The notes under the pieces were generated by a model, which searched no databases, was not told the DNA's origin, and saw only the letters and a list, made by a program, of their open reading frames with translations. A stretch of 64,000 nucleotides of DNA from JANXMY01 sp965246745. Its GTDB lineage: Bacteria > Armatimonadota > Armatimonadia > Armatimonadales > Capsulimonadaceae. Below are positions 56,577-64,000 of the stretch, piece after piece. A program made the position numbers and the translations under genes. The DNA is taken from contig OZ251980.1 in NCBI GenBank assembly GCA_965246745.1, positions 2,046,001 to 2,110,000 of the forward strand, given 5' to 3'. Numbering within the stretch: the first letter of the stretch is position 1; every line of letters begins with the position of its first letter.

Positions 56577-57785
56577 CTAACCTGCCGCCGCCGGCAGCCC
56601 CAGATACCCGCGTATCCACGGCTCAGTCGGCGCGATCACCTTCCCCGCTACCAGGTCCGCAATCAGCGTGCTGCTCGCCGCCATCTGCCCTGCGTCGGGA
56701 CTACCGAGCGCGAATGCCGGACGCGCCGCCGACGGGCCGAAGTTATACGCGACCAGCGGGGCGATGAGCTGTGCGCCGATGACGCTTTCTTCCAAATCCC
56801 GCTTCAGCTTGGCGACGTAAAACCCGAGCACGTCCTGATGCACCGCGCCGAGCGCATGGCTCGAGCCGTTCGGCGTGCTGTCGGTCGTCAGCGTCTGCCC
56901 GAGAATGCTTTTGGCAATCGCCCGGTCGAGATACTCAATCGCATCGGCAAAGCCTGCGGATTGGGCGCGTGCGGTTTCGAGAAGCCCGAGGTGCATGTCC
57001 GACGGCAGCACGACCGCGCTTTCGTTGTGGACCTGCGCCACAATCGCCAAAAGCTCCCGCTGCTGCTCCGTGCCGTAGCCCCGCGCCGGGTCATACGTCC
57101 CCAGCACCGTCGGCAGGCCGAACTTTTCCAGGTACTTGGCCCACCATTTGAGTAGCTGCTGCTTGACCTGCCAGGGCTTGTACGCCGCCAGCAGATCGCT
57201 CTGCCCGAGGGGACTCTCGTACAGCGGCAGCCAGGCGTAGCGCAGGAACTTCTCGGGCGGATAGCTTTCGCCGCCGACCCCGCGCAAAGCCGTCACATTG
57301 GCGAACGCATCGGTCTCAAACAAAAACCCGCTCGGGTCCTTGCTTTTGAGGCTTGCCAGCCCGATCCGCCCGGCGTCCGGGCCGGACTCAATCAGCGCGT
57401 AGTTGATCTCCACCAGCGAAACGCCGAGCGCCAGGGCGTCCAAAACATCGTACAGCGTGTCCAGGACGCTGCCGCGCACATTGGCAAGCGCCGAGCGCAC
57501 AAAATCGGCGATCTGCCGGTCTTCGGGCGACGGCGATGCCGGGTGCACCTCCCAGGTCTGCGACAGCGCCGCAAACTTCTTGGTGGACAAGCACGCCTTG
57601 ACCTGCGGGTCGGCCAGCATTCGGTGAAAAGTCCGGCTGCCGCCCGGCAGGCCGCTGTCGGGCAAAGCCGTTTCCGACAGCGCCCCGAGCAGCGAAATCC
57701 CATTTGCGGGAGCCGTTTCGCCAAGCGTTTTGTCCTTTGCGAATGCTTTTACAAGATTTTGTAATCTGATATTTTGCCATTTCAT
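56577..57785 (-). CDS. phage portal protein, Mu gp29-like (DUF935)
   Basis: The 402-residue protein has RTFHRMLADPQVKACLSTKKFAALSQTWEVHPA, VLDALALGVSLVEINYAL, PEKFLRYAWLPLYESPLGQSDLLAAYKPWQVKQQLLKWWAKYLEKFGLPTVLGTYDP, all DUF935 signatures. It should form the dodecameric gate through which DNA enters the head. It is the last gene of the operon and overlaps the NlpC/P60 gene by 4 bases. The first 60 bases are A+T-rich. Confidence 0.92.
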   Translation of the reverse strand: MKWQNIRLQNLVKAFAKDKTLGETAPANGISLLGALSETALPDSGLPGGSRTFHRMLADPQVKACLSTKKFAALSQTWEVHPASPSPEDRQIADFVRSALANVRGSVLDTLYDVLDALALGVSLVEINYALIESGPDAGRIGLASLKSKDPSGFLFETDAFANVTALRGVGGESYPPEKFLRYAWLPLYESPLGQSDLLAAYKPWQVKQQLLKWWAKYLEKFGLPTVLGTYDPARGYGTEQQRELLAIVAQVHNESAVVLPSDMHLGLLETARAQSAGFADAIEYLDRAIAKSILGQTLTTDSTPNGSSHALGAVHQDVLGFYVAKLKRDLEESVIGAQLIAPLVAYNFGPSAARPAFALGSPDAGQMAASSTLIADLVAGKVIAPTEPWIRGYLGLPAAAG

Positions 57786-58339
57786 AAGCGCACCGCCAGT
57801 ACATACACATCCGTCGTTTCCGCGCTCAACACATGCGTCGTCACCAGCCGGCTGCCCGGTCCGTGCCCGCCCCAGCTTTCCAAAGTCCGCCCGTTCCGCG
57901 CCAGATACACATGCCCGATAGCGTGCTTCAGCGAAGGCCGGATAAACGCAATTCGTGTCAAGCCGTCCTGCAAGCGGCACGCGGCATAGGTCGAGCGCTT
58001 CAAGTCCGACGCCGCGCACCAGTCGTTTTGGTTGACCGAGCCGTCCGGCAAAATCGTCCGCCCCCCGGTCGCCGCCGCCACCGCCGCCCGCACCCACCCG
58101 GAGCAGTCTATTTGGTCATAGTCGGGCACTTCCGCCCCCAGCGCCTCCGCTTTTGCGCCCAGCTTGTAGCCGATGCCCCGCGCGAGGCACACCGCCAAAT
58201 ACCGCCGCAGCGCTTCCGGGTCCAGCGGGGCCGAATGCCACGGATAGCTTTGCGTCGGCGGCAGCAGCGCCTCCGCGCCGCCCCGCGTTGTTTGTTCCAG
58301 CGCCTGCCGCGCCCTGTCCAGTGCCAGTGTCGGTGTCAT
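57782..58339 (-). CDS. NlpC/P60-type cell-wall peptidase
   Basis: The 185-residue protein has the catalytic Cys79 in DCSGWVRAAV and a His in HAIGHVYLA (H143), followed by LESWGGHGPGSR. This is the NlpC/P60 layout. It would cleave peptidoglycan stem peptides. In phages and gene transfer agents such enzymes act in entry or release. No signal peptide. Confidence 0.82.
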   Translation of the reverse strand: MTPTLALDRARQALEQTTRGGAEALLPPTQSYPWHSAPLDPEALRRYLAVCLARGIGYKLGAKAEALGAEVPDYDQIDCSGWVRAAVAAATGGRTILPDGSVNQNDWCAASDLKRSTYAACRLQDGLTRIAFIRPSLKHAIGHVYLARNGRTLESWGGHGPGSRLVTTHVLSAETTDVYVLAVRL

Positions 58340-58360
58340 CGTTCTTTCTTCTCCTTTCTT

Positions 58361-58388
58361 GCTCCCCCCGGAATTGGGGGCGGGGGGC
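58361..58388. repeat. GC-hairpin repeat (family B)
   Basis: GCTCCCCCC-GGAATT-GGGGG-C-GGGGGG lies in the gap between the NlpC/P60 gene and the adaptor gene, touching the adaptor stop. Confidence 0.7.
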
Positions 58389-58720
58389 TAATCGCACAGG
58401 GCCAGCGCCAGCAGCGGCGCGTTTCCGAGGCGGAAAAGCTGCGTCTTGCGGACCGTCCACTGCCGCCCGTCGCGGTAAAACACGTCGTTCACCGCCGGCG
58501 GGTCCGCCCCGCCGTCCGCATACAGCGACAGGGCCGGACGCAGCAAGCCCACCGCCTCGTTGCCGTCGAAATAGGTGCCCGTCGCGGCAGCGTCCAGCGG
58601 CGCGAAAATCCCCCGGCGCTCCTCGCTGACCCCCGCGCGGGTCCGCGTGTATGCTTCCCCCTGCCGCGCAAACAGCGCGGACACCCGCCGCGCACGAGAC
58701 AGTGCCAGCGCATCGCTCAT
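58388..58720 (-). CDS. phage head-tail adaptor-like protein
   Basis: The 110-residue protein (ALALSRARRVSALFARQGEAYTRTRAGVSEERRGIF...PAVNDVFYRDGRQWTVRKTQLFRLGNAPLLALALCD) is small and beta-rich. It sits where head-closure adaptors lie in Mu-like clusters. ATGA overlap with the connector gene. Assignment rests mainly on position. Confidence 0.55.
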   Translation of the reverse strand: MSDALALSRARRVSALFARQGEAYTRTRAGVSEERRGIFAPLDAAATGTYFDGNEAVGLLRPALSLYADGGADPPAVNDVFYRDGRQWTVRKTQLFRLGNAPLLALALCD

Positions 58721-59244
58721 CGCCGCCCCTCCTCATCGTCCCCATCGAACTCGCCGAACAGCGACCGGGTCAGCCCGCAGACCGGGCCGCCGCCGGTGTC
58801 CGTTTGCAGCAGCAGCGGCGCTTCCGACGAGCCGTCGGGCACGCCCCCTGCTGCGTCCGCCGCCGCCCGCTTCGCCGCCCGGCGGAACGGCTCCAAGCGC
58901 TTCATCCCCAGCGCCGCCAGCCGCTCCCCAAGCTGCGCCTGATTGTCCGTCCGCGACGCCGTCACCGCCAGCGGCCCGAGATGAAAGTCATCGGTCGCTC
59001 CCGGCATCCGCGCCTGCCGCCGCAGAAACTCCCCGGCCAGCGCTTCGGCGACGCCCAGTGTCAGCAGCGCCCGCAGGCCGCCGTCGCCGGCGGACGCCGC
59101 CAAAACCGCCGGGTCCAGCGTGTATTCCACCGCGCCCTGCACGGTCGCCAGCAGCGCAGCTAAGTCGGCGTCAAACACCGTATCGGTGCCCGCCACCGCC
59201 AGCAGCGGCTTCAAATCGGCAATCGTGATCGGCAAAATCGGCAT
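58717..59244 (-). CDS. phage head-tail connector-like protein
   Basis: The 175-residue protein starts ILPITIADLKPLLAVAGTDTVFDADLAALLATVQGAVEYTLDP, then ALLTLGVAEALAGEFLRRQARMPGATDDFHLGPLAVTASRT. It resembles gp6/DUF1320-type connectors that bind below the portal. GAAGGAG precedes the ATG at 59244. Confidence 0.55.
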   Translation of the reverse strand: MPILPITIADLKPLLAVAGTDTVFDADLAALLATVQGAVEYTLDPAVLAASAGDGGLRALLTLGVAEALAGEFLRRQARMPGATDDFHLGPLAVTASRTDNQAQLGERLAALGMKRLEPFRRAAKRAAADAAGGVPDGSSEAPLLLQTDTGGGPVCGLTRSLFGEFDGDDEEGRR

Positions 59245-59270
59245 TGTTTTCTCCTTCTGCATAAAGATTG

Positions 59271-59299
59271 CCCCCCCCGTCCCCCAATAATGGGGGAGC
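59271..59299. repeat. GC-hairpin repeat (family B), inverted orientation
   Basis: CCCCCCCC-GT-CCCCC-AATAAT-GGGGG-AGCA. Together with the copy at 59353-59382 it makes an inverted pair with a loop of about 53 nt in the intergenic region of the capsid operon. Confidence 0.8.
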
Positions 59300-59352
59300 A
59301 AGAGTATCACGCAGGGGCAGGTCTCCGTGCCTGCCCTCCGGTCTTTCCGTAT

Positions 59353-59382
59353 TGCTCCCCCATTATTGGGGGCCGGGGGGAC
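59353..59382. repeat. GC-hairpin repeat (family B)
   Basis: TGCTCCCCC-ATTATT-GGGGG-CC-GGGGGG, inverted relative to 59271-59299. The hairpin core is the same as in valS. Confidence 0.8.
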
Positions 59383-59390
59383 TCTCCCGG

Positions 59391-60290
59391 CTACCCCACC
59401 TGCGCCCCGTAAGCCGCCCGCCAGTCCCCGAAGCCGGCATTATATCGCGCCCGCACCCCGTACATAAATTGATCCCGCAGAAAGCCGTTTTCCGACGTGG
59501 ACTCCAAAGCGCTGAACTCGAACTCTTTCCGCATCTGAAGCACCAGCGCCCGCACCACCCGGCCCGTATCCAGCAAAAACCAGTTCGACGGCGACGACAA
59601 ATATGGCGTCGTGAGCAGTGTCAGCATCCCCCGCAGCGTGTTCGACGCCAGCGTTTGACTGCCGACCGCCACCGGGTCGGGATAAAATGCCGAATCAAGA
59701 AGCTGACTGGCCTCCCAAAACATCTCCGGCGGGATCACCAGCAGCGACGGCCGCATCCCCATCGGACGCCCCTGATCGTCGGTGAACCGCATCATGGCCG
59801 TGATACCTGCCTGCAAGGCCCCCGCCGACAGCGCTTCGGTGCCTTTGTTCGACTGCGCCGCGCCCTGATTATGCACCCCGAAAAACGGCACGCCGTCGTA
59901 CCCCGCTGCCGTGAACCCCTGCCCGAGCAGCCCAAACACAATCGAATCCAGGTGCTGCTTGGCAACCAAAGCCATCTGCCGGACCCGCAGCGCGATCTGT
60001 CCGTACTGATCATCCTCCAGCGCCGTCCGGTCCACCGACAGCGTGCTTTCCCACGTCTTGTTTTTGATCGCATACGAATACGGCTTCAAATCCGCCGGAG
60101 TCCGCTCGTCGAGAAACTCGCGCATGCCCGGCAGCGCCCCGAGCCACGCATACTGCTCCGTGTCCCGCTCCGACGGCACCACGGTCGCGATTTTGTCCCA
60201 CTGCGCGGGGGTCTCGCCGAACGTCTGAAAAAACGCCGTTTTCAGCCCCGCCGTCAACAGCTCGGGAATGTCCGATTTCACTACGGTCAT
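59391..60290 (-). CDS. Mu-like major capsid protein (gpT type)
   Basis: The 299-residue protein has LLTAGLKTAFFQTFGETPAQWDKIATVVPSERDTEQYAWLGALPGMREFLDERTPADLKPYSYAIKNKTWESTLSVDRTALEDDQYGQIALRVRQM, characteristic of the Mu gpT head subunit. PSLLVIPPEMFWEASQLLDSAFYP and FLLDTGRVVRALVLQMRKEFEF follow. HK97-fold shell protein. It follows the 52-residue gene, with a 90-bp gap. Confidence 0.94.
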   Translation of the reverse strand: MTVVKSDIPELLTAGLKTAFFQTFGETPAQWDKIATVVPSERDTEQYAWLGALPGMREFLDERTPADLKPYSYAIKNKTWESTLSVDRTALEDDQYGQIALRVRQMALVAKQHLDSIVFGLLGQGFTAAGYDGVPFFGVHNQGAAQSNKGTEALSAGALQAGITAMMRFTDDQGRPMGMRPSLLVIPPEMFWEASQLLDSAFYPDPVAVGSQTLASNTLRGMLTLLTTPYLSSPSNWFLLDTGRVVRALVLQMRKEFEFSALESTSENGFLRDQFMYGVRARYNAGFGDWRAAYGAQVG

Positions 60291-60307
60291 GTCAATTCAC
60301 CCTTTCT

Positions 60308-60345
60308 GCTCCCAAAATTGCGGGCGGATACCCCCCGCCCGCACC
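60308..60345. repeat. GC-hairpin repeat (family B), degenerate
   Basis: GCTCCC-AAAATT-GCGGGC followed by GGATACCCCCCGCCCGC, between the capsid gene and the 52-residue gene. It keeps the GCTCCC start but the tail is changed. Confidence 0.45.
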
Positions 60346-60379
60346 CAGCAACTCTTCGTCCTCCCTGCCAGGGAGGGGG

Positions 60380-60538
60380 CTACTTCTGCCCCAGCGCCCC
60401 GAGCACCGCATCCACCTTGCGCTCAATCGCATCCACCTGCGCCTGCCGCTGCGGGGTCTTCCAAATCGTCTTTGCCAGCGACGCCAGCAAGTGCGCCCCG
60501 ATCCCGAGAACCGCCAAAAACTGCAAATCAATGTGCAT
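60380..60538 (-). CDS. 52-residue phage protein with one membrane-like helix
   Basis: The protein begins HIDLQFLAVLGIGAHLLASLAKTIWKTPQRQAQVDAIERKVDAVLGALGQK: a hydrophobic N-terminal helix, then a charged amphipathic helix. It overlaps the protease gene by 11 bases, with GGAAAGGA before the ATG. Small operon members of this kind are often scaffold helpers or holins; I cannot choose. Confidence 0.6.
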   Translation of the reverse strand: MHIDLQFLAVLGIGAHLLASLAKTIWKTPQRQAQVDAIERKVDAVLGALGQK

Positions 60539-61340
60539 CGGACTGTCCTTTCCCCTCGCGCTCCAAAAGCGCCGCCACCTGCGCCGGGTCTACCCCCAGC
60601 CGCTTTAATAAGAACATATGTTCGGTGTGTGTGAAGCTGCTCGGGACTTCGCCGGCCGGCATTGTTTCCCCGAACCGAACCGCCGGCGGCTGCGCGGCGA
60701 GAAAGCGCCGAAACGCCTCCGCGACCGTCGCCGCCCCCTCCGCCATCGTCACGATTTGCTCTCCTTCCATCCCCAAAAGCGCCCGCGCCGCCCCTTCCGA
60801 CGCCGGCACGATCCGCCCCTGCACCTTCAGCGCCGCAATCTGCGCGTCCACCTCCCGCGCCGTCAGCGCCGCCCGCAGCCGCACAATCTCGGCATCTTTC
60901 CCGTCTTCTCCGGCTCCCCAGAAGTGGGGCGGGGGGGCGGCTCCGAGCAAAGCTGCCGACGCGACGCGCGGCTTCAAGACCAGCGACACTTCCTGCAACG
61001 CCAGCGGCTCGCGCGACAATCCCACCGACAATTTCGCCGCCCCGCGCCGGCGCAGAAAGCCCGCCAGATCGCCCGGAAACGCCAGCGTCCCCAGCAGCGC
61101 GTTTCCCTCGCGCCACACCCGCACCACCCGCCCCAGCGGGTCCAGCGCCGAGTCCACATGCTCCACTTTCACCGGCAGACCCGCCGTGAACCGAGACACA
61201 ATCGCGTCCAAATCGCTCTCGGTCAGCGAAAGCTGCTTGTCGGGATACTCGCCCGTCTCTAAGAGCCGGGCCGGACGCTCATGCAGCATTTCTTCATCGG
61301 AGAATGCCGCCGGAGCCTCAAAACTCACTGTTTCCGTCAT
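60528..61340 (-). CDS. Mu gpI-like head maturation protease/scaffold
   Basis: The 270-residue protein has GEYPDKQLSLTESDLDAIVSRFTAGLPVKVEHVDSALDPLGRVVRVWREGNALLGTLAFPGDLAGFLRRRGAAKLSVGLSREP, with the His and Ser pattern of Mu-type phage proteases. A long helical C-terminal scaffold region (IVRLRAALTAREVDAQIAALKVQGR...) follows. In the middle, at 60911-60945, the GC-hairpin repeat is read in frame as APPPHFWGAGE. Confidence 0.85.
   Translation of the reverse strand: MTETVSFEAPAAFSDEEMLHERPARLLETGEYPDKQLSLTESDLDAIVSRFTAGLPVKVEHVDSALDPLGRVVRVWREGNALLGTLAFPGDLAGFLRRRGAAKLSVGLSREPLALQEVSLVLKPRVASAALLGAAPPPHFWGAGEDGKDAEIVRLRAALTAREVDAQIAALKVQGRIVPASEGAARALLGMEGEQIVTMAEGAATVAEAFRRFLAAQPPAVRFGETMPAGEVPSSFTHTEHMFLLKRLGVDPAQVAALLEREGKGQSDAH
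60911..60945. repeat. GC-hairpin repeat (family B), in frame inside a phage gene
   Basis: GGCTCCCC-AGAAGT-GGGGC-GGGGGGGC. It falls between the protease and scaffold parts of the gene, at a domain junction, much as in valS. Confidence 0.7.
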
Positions 61341-61343
61341 CGC

Positions 61344-61757
61344 TCAGCTCACCTTTCCGTCTACCCGAATCATCACCGACACGCCGTCGGGAGCGCCGAC
61401 CACCACGCCGCACGCCAGATTGCTCGTCGTCGCCGCCGTGGACACCGAAACATCGTCCACCGCCAGCGCCGTTTTGCCCACATCCGTCTGCGACGCTCCG
61501 GCTTTGGCATAGGTGAACACGCCGGTCTTCAAAACCCGCACCGATTTCGCCCCCGCCGCCCCGCCGGTGTTGTCGCCGCCTTCATACGCGACCCCGATAA
61601 ACACCAGCCCCGCGCTGTCCGAAACCGGCTGCGCCAGCCCCGTGGCCGACGACACCGCCAGCAGGCCGCCCTTGCGGACCCGCACCCCCGCGCCCAGCGG
61701 ATACAGCGCCAATGCACCGTCTTTTCGCCGCGCCTCATACGCACTTGCCGTACTCAT
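61344..61757 (-). CDS. capsid cement/decoration protein (DUF2190-like)
   Basis: The 137-residue beta-rich protein has VSDSAGLVFIGVAYEGGDNTGGAAGAKSVRVLKTGVFTYAKAGASQTDVGKTALAVDDVSVSTAATTSNLACGVVVGAPDGVSVMIRVDG, typical of small proteins that stabilise Mu-like heads. First gene of the operon. ATG at 61757. Confidence 0.82.
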   Translation of the reverse strand: MSTASAYEARRKDGALALYPLGAGVRVRKGGLLAVSSATGLAQPVSDSAGLVFIGVAYEGGDNTGGAAGAKSVRVLKTGVFTYAKAGASQTDVGKTALAVDDVSVSTAATTSNLACGVVVGAPDGVSVMIRVDGKVS

Positions 61758-61844
61758 GGTCCTCGTTTCCTTTCTTCGCAGTCGGTTATGCCCCGGTCGG
61801 CAGCTCGGGAGGGCTGAGGTTTGCCGCCGACCGGATGCAAAACT

Positions 61845-61873
61845 AGTATACATTTGTTTCATAGAGTTGTCAA
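61845..61873 (-). promoter_or_regulatory. promoter of the capsid operon
   Basis: On the minus strand TTGACA and TATACT are separated by 17 nt, in an A+T-rich stretch (61838-61910) unlike its surroundings. The motif TACAT/ATGTA recurs around it and could be an operator. Confidence 0.85.
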
Positions 61874-61877
61874 GCAT

Positions 61878-62065
61878 TTATGTATCTTTTTGTCTACTTA
61901 TTTTTCGGCGGGCCGTGCCGATACTACAAGCGGGACGCGACTGCCGGACAGAAAAAAATCTTTTGGAAGCCGCCGCCCGTTTGTGGTAAGATAACTGGCC
62001 GCTCACGGCGCAAACTCCCTACTCTCTCGAAAGGCCGCCTGGCGCGGCAGAAGCAAGACCTATCC
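61878..62065. other. intergenic region between capsid promoter and diguanylate cyclase
   Basis: It holds an A+T-rich part shared with the capsid promoter, TAAGATAAC as a possible -10 at about 61986, and a GC-rich leader with CGAAAGGCCGCC. The leader may fold, but I see no known riboswitch pattern, and in particular not the GACGCAAAGC block of GEMM-I. Confidence 0.4.
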
Positions 62066-64000
62066 ATGACGACCATTGACGCTCGCCGTGAAGACCGCCT
62101 GGTTTCCTGGCGTCTCGAAAACACCCTCGCCGCCGGCTTTTTTCTTATCATACTTCTCGGCCTCCTCGGCTACTTTGGAGTTGTTCGCGCCATGCAGGAT
62201 TCCACCCGCCGCTCGCGCGAAACCGAAGCCCGCGTAGATACCTGCATTTTTCTCGCCAAAGACCTCGCCCTGACCTCGCACGACACATCGTTCTTCACCC
62301 AGTCCTATGTGTACTCGCATAACCCCGGCGACCTCGACCAAAAATGGGAAGCCGAAGCCGCCACCGACTCCGGCTTTGCCGCCCTGGCCGCCGCCCTCAA
62401 AAAGCTGCCAAGCAGCAAGCCCTTGCAGGATGCCTGCGCCGCCGCCGACCGCCAGGACCGCCGGGTCTGCGAGCCGCAGGAAGCCCAGGAAATCGCGCTG
62501 GTCCAGCAGGGCCGCTTCGCCGCCGCCGAAAACCTGCTCCAAACCGACGGCACCGCCGGGCGCGACACGCTCGAGCTTCAGCTTGACGACCTGGTCGGAG
62601 CCAGCAAAAGCCAGGACACCGACGCCGCCCCGCAGGGGCTGAACGCCTACCGCGTGCAGGCGCAGGCCGCCGAAAACCAGACCGCCCGCCGCATTCTGCG
62701 CGTCGGCAAAGCCGTCCAAGCCGCCATCGCCCTGCTGTCGCTTTTGATCGCCGTCGCCGTCATCCGCGCCGCGTCCGCCGGTGTCCGCACTGTGCTTGGA
62801 GTCCAGGACACCCTGCGCGAAAGCGAAGCCCGCTACCGCCTGCTCTTTGAAACCAACCCGCAGCCCATGTTTGTCTACGCCCGCGAAACTCTGCGCTACC
62901 TTGCCGTCAACCAAGCCGCCGTGCAGAAGTACGGCTACACGCGCGAAGAATTCGCGGCCATGACCATTCTGGACATTCGGCCCGAAGAAGACCGTGAGCG
63001 GCTTCAAGACACCCTGGCCCGGACGCTGGCCGTCGGCATCCCACTTGCCGGCAGCGTTTGGCGGCACCGCAAGCAGGGCGGCGCTCTGCTGTGGGCCGAA
63101 ATCACCTCCCACCCGATGCTCTGGTCCGGCCAGGCCGCCGCCATGGTGATCGCCCACGACATCACCGCCAAGCGCGACGCCGACGCCGGCCTCAGCCGCC
63201 TCGCCGCCATCGTCAACTCGTCCCACGATGCCATTGTCGGCTGGGACCGGCAGGGAAACATCACCAGCTGGAACCCCGGCGCAGAGCGGCTCTACGGCTG
63301 GTCCGAAACGGAAATGCTTGGGCAGCCGATCCTCACCCTGATGCCCGAGAACTGCGAGCCGATCACCCGAGCCATCTGCGAGCACCTGGAAGCCGGCCGG
63401 CCGATTGAGCTGCCCGACACCGTCCGCCGCCACAAAAGCGGCCGCCTGCTGGAAGTCTCCGTCTCCTCCTCGCCGGTTAAAAACGACCGGGGCGAAGTGG
63501 TCGGCGCATCCACCATCTCCCGCTCAGTCGCCGAGCAGAAAAAAGCCCAGGCCCTGATCCGCTGGCAGGCCCACAACGACCCGCTGACCCGCCTGCCCAA
63601 CCGAGCTTTCTTCCGGCAGGCGCTGGAAGACGCCATCGCCCGCGCCGCGCCGTTTACCCTTGTGTTTGTGGATTTGGACCAGTTCAAGCATGTCAACGAC
63701 AGCCTCGGCCATGTCGCCGGAGACCGTCTGCTCCAGGAAGCCGCCGCCCGCTTCGAGCGCTGCCTCCGCGAAGGGGACCTGCTCGCCCGCATGGGCGGCG
63801 ATGAGTTCACGCTGCTGCTGCCGGGGGAAGGGGGAGAAGAACAAGCCGCCGCCCTGCTCCAAGCGCTCGGCCCGCCGGTGATCATTGACGGCCATGAGCT
63901 GCACCTCGCCGCGTCGCTCGGCCTCAGCCGCTTTCCCGCCGATGCCGCCGACGGCGAAACCCTGCTGAAATACGCCGACCTTGCCATGTACCAAGCTAAA
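62066..64000 (+). CDS. membrane PAS-PAS-GGDEF diguanylate cyclase, 3'-truncated by the window
   Basis: At least 645 residues; the frame is open to the end. TM1 lies at about 20-42 and TM2 at about 220-242, enclosing a periplasmic sensor of about 175 residues. A PAS domain follows (SEARYRLLFETNPQPMFVYARETLRYLAVNQAAVQKYGYTREEF), then a second (AIVNSSHDAIVGWDRQGNITSWNPGAERLYGW). The GGDEF domain has HNDPLTRLPNRAFF, FVDLDQFKHVNDSLGH and the active-site MGGDEF at about 576-581. It makes c-di-GMP. An EAL domain could follow outside the window. Confidence 0.92.
   Translation, partial: MTTIDARREDRLVSWRLENTLAAGFFLIILLGLLGYFGVVRAMQDSTRRSRETEARVDTCIFLAKDLALTSHDTSFFTQSYVYSHNPGDLDQKWEAEAATDSGFAALAAALKKLPSSKPLQDACAAADRQDRRVCEPQEAQEIALVQQGRFAAAENLLQTDGTAGRDTLELQLDDLVGASKSQDTDAAPQGLNAYRVQAQAAENQTARRILRVGKAVQAAIALLSLLIAVAVIRAASAGVRTVLGVQDTLRESEARYRLLFETNPQPMFVYARETLRYLAVNQAAVQKYGYTREEFAAMTILDIRPEEDRERLQDTLARTLAVGIPLAGSVWRHRKQGGALLWAEITSHPMLWSGQAAAMVIAHDITAKRDADAGLSRLAAIVNSSHDAIVGWDRQGNITSWNPGAERLYGWSETEMLGQPILTLMPENCEPITRAICEHLEAGRPIELPDTVRRHKSGRLLEVSVSSSPVKNDRGEVVGASTISRSVAEQKKAQALIRWQAHNDPLTRLPNRAFFRQALEDAIARAAPFTLVFVDLDQFKHVNDSLGHVAGDRLLQEAAARFERCLREGDLLARMGGDEFTLLLPGEGGEEQAAALLQALGPPVIIDGHELHLAASLGLSRFPADAADGETLLKYADLAMYQAK

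Noticed and set aside
61878..62065. Second c-di-GMP riboswitch before the diguanylate cyclase
   Set aside because: GCAAACTCC and CGAAAG are present, but the GACGCAAAGC block and receptor side of GEMM-I are missing.
1..64000. parS sites near parAB
   Set aside because: I looked for TGTTTCACGTGAAACA-like palindromes by eye and found none; a computed search could still find degenerate ones.

Overview
The window is GC-rich and gene-dense. It looks like the chromosome of a didermal, flagellated, free-living bacterium from a deep-branching phylum. Armatimonadota is my best guess, with low confidence. The hints are a GloVer-repeat secreted protein, an RNase Y/YmdB pair, a Uma2 protein, many short secreted proteins found only in narrow groups, a heptose-kinase homologue, and an FlgM anti-sigma factor. 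Several genes (pcrA, the PHP phosphatase, a glycosyltransferase) have a -10 box only 6-8 nt before the ATG, so leaderless mRNAs appear to be in use.

Layout. 0-14.5 kb: two paralogous secreted proteins, valS, a membrane glycosyltransferase, an rfaE1-type kinase, a lone Anbu proteasome-like protease, a c-di-GMP-I riboswitch in front of flgM, parA-parB, an HNH gene between inverted repeats, cinA and thpR. 14.5-24 kb: a coupled VOC/Uma2/small ORF/recX run, rny and ymdB, a UbiA-type phosphoribosyltransferase, ychF and a VapBC-like pair. 24-31.8 kb: a GAF-SpoIIE phosphatase, the GloVer protein, glyA, HicAB (HicB looks duplicated) and a TolB-like propeller. 31.8-38.5 kb: an undecaprenyl-phosphate group (WecA-like transferase, wecB, AI-2E-type permease, uppP) with a RelE-type toxin module inserted behind the transferase. 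38.5-44 kb: HNH gene abutting tRNA-Gln, tRNA-Ser, M29 peptidase and others. 44-49 kb: pcrA carrying an intein, a DUF3368-type toxin pair, a macrodomain protein and a CAP protein. 49-56.3 kb: VIT-like transporter, PHP phosphatase plus SIS protein, GH10 xylanase and YfbM. 56.5-61.9 kb: a compact minus-strand Mu-like capsid operon with its own promoter and terminator but no terminase, tail or integrase. 62-64 kb: a PAS-PAS-GGDEF diguanylate cyclase running off the window. It is a possible c-di-GMP source for the flgM riboswitch.

The most striking signal is a family of large nested palindromes (about 110-180 bp), with 11 copies in 64 kb. Each has two inverted arms, and each arm is itself made of two hairpins: an outer one with a TGAA/TAAA-like loop and an inner GTCC-TTC-GGAC-like one. 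Inner hairpins differ between the two arms of one copy but keep pairing, so the fold appears to be selected. One copy has a 107-codon ORF between its arms. A single-arm relative lies in frame inside a glycosyltransferase gene. A second, smaller GC-hairpin family (CCCCC-ATTATT-GGGGG followed by a G6 tail) is scattered between genes and sits in frame inside valS and a phage gene.
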